A stretch of DNA of 64,000 nt from Antiquaquibacter oligotrophicus (GTDB lineage Bacteria > Actinomycetota > Actinomycetes > Actinomycetales > Microbacteriaceae), in NCBI RefSeq assembly GCF_020535405.1, contig NZ_CP085036.1, positions 496,001 to 560,000 on the forward strand, read 5' to 3'. How positions within the stretch are numbered: position 1 is the stretch's first letter; every line of letters begins with the position of its first letter. Of this stretch, positions 61,808 to 64,000 are shown piece by piece. Both the position numbers and the translations under genes were made by a program. Below the pieces are notes generated by a model. That model did not search any database and was not told where the DNA came from. It worked only from the letters and a program-made list of their open reading frames with translations.

Positions 61808-61831
61808 AAACTAATCTAATTAAGTTAATTG
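61808..61831 (-). promoter_or_regulatory. AT-rich operator-like region with AAACTAAT
   Basis: The plus strand reads AAACTAAT (61808-61815), followed by the palindrome AATTAAGTTAATT (61818-61830). On the minus strand, the direction of the DMT gene, TAGTTT can serve as -10. Such an AT-rich patch stands out in GC-rich DNA and is a likely promoter and operator. Confidence 0.45.
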
Positions 61832-61956
61832 AATAGGGCAGATACCGGCCATGGCACCGAACGGCCACGCAGTCCGGTCTGCAGCTCGCGAACTCTCGCT
61901 CAGCTTCGCCCGGTACGCTGAGAGTTCCGCATTCGCCACTAAGAGGGGTCGCACTC

Positions 61957-62652
61957 GTGCACTTGAGCATCGGCTTCTTCGACATCGAGTCGCTCATCAC
62001 CGACGCCGGTGTGTGGGGTCTCTTGGTGGTGTGCGCGATCGTCTTCGTCGAGACCGGTTTGCTCATCGGGTTCCTGCTCCCGGGCGACACCCTTCTCGTC
62101 ATCACGGGAGTGCTCACCTTCACCGGCGTGATCCCGTTCCCCATCTGGCTTGTTGTGCTCGCGATTTTTGTCTCCGCCGTCGCGGGTGATCAGCTCGGAT
62201 ACTTCATCGGGCATAAATCCGGCCCGGCGATCTTCGAGCGAAAATCGAACGGGTTCTTCTCGAAGAAGAGCGTCGCGCGCACCCAACACTTCTTCGACAA
62301 GTACGGAGGGTGGGCGGTGACGATTGCCCGCTTCATCGGCGTCGTGCGCACGATTGCCCCGGTCGCGGCTGGCGTCGGCAAGATGCACTACCGACGCTTC
62401 TTGTTGTTCAACGTGATCGGCGCACTGGCGTGGGGCGTTGGTCTCACGCTGCTCGGATGGGGTGTTGCCCACATCCCCGGTGTGGCCGAGATCGTGACCG
62501 AGTACATCGAGCTGGTGCTCCTCGGCGTCATCACTATCGCCATCATCGGCATCGTGTACCACGTCGTCTCGGAGCGCATCAAGATGCGCTCCGAGGAGCG
62601 CGCTGAGGCGGCATCCGCTGCGGCGTCGAAGGACGACGCCCCCGCAGCCTGA
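61957..62652 (+). CDS. DedA-family membrane protein
   Basis: The 231-residue protein has the DedA (SNARE-associated) domain: LIGFLLPGDTLLVITG near residue 32, GDQLGYFIGHKSGP near 76, HFFDKYGGWAVTIARFIGVVRTIAPVAAGVGKMHYRRFLLFNVIGAL (given in part) near 110. Members flip or recycle undecaprenyl phosphate at the membrane. The GTG start at 61957 is at the end of an AAGAGGGG stretch. It is next to a DUF368 gene, the other family implicated in that step. Confidence 0.9.
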   Translation: MHLSIGFFDIESLITDAGVWGLLVVCAIVFVETGLLIGFLLPGDTLLVITGVLTFTGVIPFPIWLVVLAIFVSAVAGDQLGYFIGHKSGPAIFERKSNGFFSKKSVARTQHFFDKYGGWAVTIARFIGVVRTIAPVAAGVGKMHYRRFLLFNVIGALAWGVGLTLLGWGVAHIPGVAEIVTEYIELVLLGVITIAIIGIVYHVVSERIKMRSEERAEAASAAASKDDAPAA

Positions 62653-62668
62653 TTTCCTGGAGTTTTTT

Positions 62669-63631
62669 ATCTCTTCTGCACGACGCGTTATTCGCCCTGT
62701 TCTTGATGCCGTCCGCGGCGGTCTTATCGGCATCGTGGAGGTCATTCCGGGAGTGAGCGGCGGCACCATCGCGCTCATCCTCGGGGTCTACGACACCCTC
62801 ATCGATGGCGCTGGCCACCTCGCGCGCGGTGTGGTGCGCCTCATCTCCGACGGCCTTCGAGGGCGGGGCACGTCGCGCGCAGTGGAGCATTTTCGGTCGG
62901 TGCGCTGGGTGGTGGTGATCCCGATCGGGGTCGGGATGCTCGCTGCCGTGGTGATCGGGGCGCGGTTTGTTGCACCGCTCGTGGAGGAGCATCCGGTCGA
63001 GACGAAGGCACTCTTCGCGGGACTGATCGCGGCATCTCTTATCGTGCCGATACGTATGGTCGGCGGCCGGTGGCGCGTGCACGAGGTGGCGGTCGTGTTG
63101 GCGGCCGCAGCGCTCACGTTCTTTTTGACGGGGCTCCCCCCGGCCGGCGATGCGAACCCGCCGCTGTGGGTGGTCGCCATTGCCGCGGCTTTCGCGGTGT
63201 GTGCCCTCGTGCTCCCCGGGGTTTCGGGGTCGTACCTTCTCCTTACGGTGGGAATGTATGCACCGACGCTGGCCGCGGTCAACGACAGAAATCTCGCCTA
63301 CGTGGCGGTGTTTGCCCTTGGCGCGATCGTCGGACTCGGGCTGTTCGTCTCGGGACTGCAGTGGCTTCTTTCTCGCCACCGCCGCATCACCCTGATTGTC
63401 GTGACGGGCCTCATGCTGGGTTCTCTCCGCTCGATGTGGCCGTGGCAGAGCGAGGAGAACGCTCTTCTCCCTGCGGGCCCTGAAGCGCTCACCGCTGTGA
63501 CCCTCTTCGCGGTCGGCGTGTTGGCGGTGCTCGTGCTGCTCATCGTGGAGGCGATCCTGGTCAGGCGTCACGTGCTGAGCGAGGACACCGTAAGCGACCC
63601 GACGCCCCACCCGGTCGATCCGGAGAGATAG
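62669..63631 (+). CDS. DUF368 membrane protein with a non-canonical start
   Basis: The conserved DUF368 core begins at GTG 62735 (VEVIPGVSGGTIALILGVYDTLI), but the in-frame upstream codons read SSARRVIRPVLDAVRGGLIGI, a well-formed family-like N-terminus, while no ATG, GTG or TTG is available there. GGAG (62659-62662) precedes ATC 62669 by 6 nt, so AUC may be the start; a mutated or misread ATG is an alternative. About nine transmembrane helices. DUF368 proteins (PopT type) translocate undecaprenyl phosphate in other bacteria. Confidence 0.75.
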   Translation: MSSARRVIRPVLDAVRGGLIGIVEVIPGVSGGTIALILGVYDTLIDGAGHLARGVVRLISDGLRGRGTSRAVEHFRSVRWVVVIPIGVGMLAAVVIGARFVAPLVEEHPVETKALFAGLIAASLIVPIRMVGGRWRVHEVAVVLAAAALTFFLTGLPPAGDANPPLWVVAIAAAFAVCALVLPGVSGSYLLLTVGMYAPTLAAVNDRNLAYVAVFALGAIVGLGLFVSGLQWLLSRHRRITLIVVTGLMLGSLRSMWPWQSEENALLPAGPEALTAVTLFAVGVLAVLVLLIVEAILVRRHVLSEDTVSDPTPHPVDPER

Positions 63632-63720
63632 CGGCGATTTAGCGCCATATCGGTGCACACTGACTGCCACATTCGATGCAGCCCGCCGCGAAAGGCAGTG
63701 TCGACCGCTAGCGTCGCAGC

Positions 63721-64000
63721 ATGACAGACACCGCCGCCATCCTGGCCCACTTCGAGGCGAAGCTGCGCTTCGAGACCGACCCCTCCGACGTGCGTGCGGC
63801 ACAGGCGGCCGGCGAGAGTTTCGCGTTCATCGATACACGTGGGGACGCCGCGTGGGCACAGGGTCGCGCCGAGGGTGCTGTGCACCTTCCGACCGCGCAG
63901 ATCGCCGAACGGGCCAAGGATCTCGTGGCTCCCGGCACACCGGTCGTTGTGTACTGCTGGGGCCCTGCCTGCAACGGCGCGACGAAGGCTGCGATCGAGT
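63721..64000 (+). CDS. rhodanese-like domain protein, truncated at the right edge
   Basis: The visible 93 residues begin MTDTAAILAHFEAKLRFETD and include FIDTRGDAAWAQG and the active-site loop VVVYCWGPACNGATKA, where the first Cys of CWGPAC is the probable nucleophile. It is a single-domain rhodanese-type sulfurtransferase cut by the window end. A TAGCGT box (63709-63714) ends 6 nt before the ATG, which supports a leaderless mRNA. Confidence 0.86.
   Translation, partial: MTDTAAILAHFEAKLRFETDPSDVRAAQAAGESFAFIDTRGDAAWAQGRAEGAVHLPTAQIAERAKDLVAPGTPVVVYCWGPACNGATKAAIE

Noticed and set aside
1..64000. CRISPR array, prophage or insertion sequence
   Set aside because: I saw no regularly spaced repeats with unique spacers, no transposase or integrase motifs and no phage structural genes. 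The direct repeats present are isolated pairs or tRNA fragments.

Overview
The window is chromosomal DNA from a high-GC Gram-positive bacterium, most likely a member of the Microbacteriaceae (Actinobacteria, order Micrococcales). The indications are: a fused Kgd-type 2-oxoglutarate enzyme, a GuaB1-type IMPDH-related protein, a SigR/RsrA-like redox sigma and zinc anti-sigma pair, the order prfB...ftsE-ftsX...smpB...ssrA, a tad-type pilus locus, a tmRNA tag ending ALAA, and many genes whose only visible start signal is a TANNNT -10 box 6-9 nt before the start codon (leaderless style). The genus cannot be assigned from the sequence alone. There is no prophage, insertion sequence or CRISPR array.

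Layout. 1-6.5 kb: a truncated hypothetical gene, pspA, an arginase-fold enzyme, a disulfide oxidoreductase-like flavoprotein, a small HEXXH membrane protein, an SDR, a SIP-domain protein behind a DtxR/IdeR-like iron box, and an amidase. 6.6-12.7 kb: a YtrA-type GntR regulator plus ABC operon with its own palindromic operator, an SMR pump, a GNAT enzyme, a second ABC exporter, ung and a phosphoribosyltransferase. 12.7-24.8 kb: transporters, an acyltransferase, metY and metX, a kinase / membrane protein / response regulator operon, a thiamine-binding protein and a polytopic glycosyltransferase. 25-34.3 kb: a polar amino-acid ABC importer, nnrD, an OYE, two CorC/HlyC-type proteins, a gene lying between two 70-bp direct repeats, and guaB1.

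34.4-50.4 kb is core genome: kgd, the sigma/anti-sigma/YccF operon under a SigR-type promoter, aroA-rsgA-hisN, tmRNA, smpB, ftsEX and prfB. 50.4-57.4 kb holds the tad pilus genes, split in two by about 2.3 kb carrying a lipase-like hydrolase, a RidA protein and an unknown gene. 57.4-64 kb: tRNA-Leu(UAG) followed by repeated copies of its own 3' end, a TetR regulator and two DMT exporters that share an 8-bp promoter motif, an agmatine deiminase-like enzyme, adjacent DedA and DUF368 membrane proteins (two families implicated in undecaprenyl-phosphate recycling), and a truncated rhodanese.

Most neighbouring genes on one strand overlap by 4 bp (ATGA or GTGA), which marks the operons. The observations most worth a second look are the repeat-bounded gene at 31.8-32.8 kb, the reiterated tRNA-Leu 3' ends at 57.5-57.7 kb, the perfect SigR-type promoter in front of a sigma gene with two start sites, the DUF368 gene with no canonical start codon, and the pseudo-kinase-like membrane protein between a histidine kinase and its regulator.
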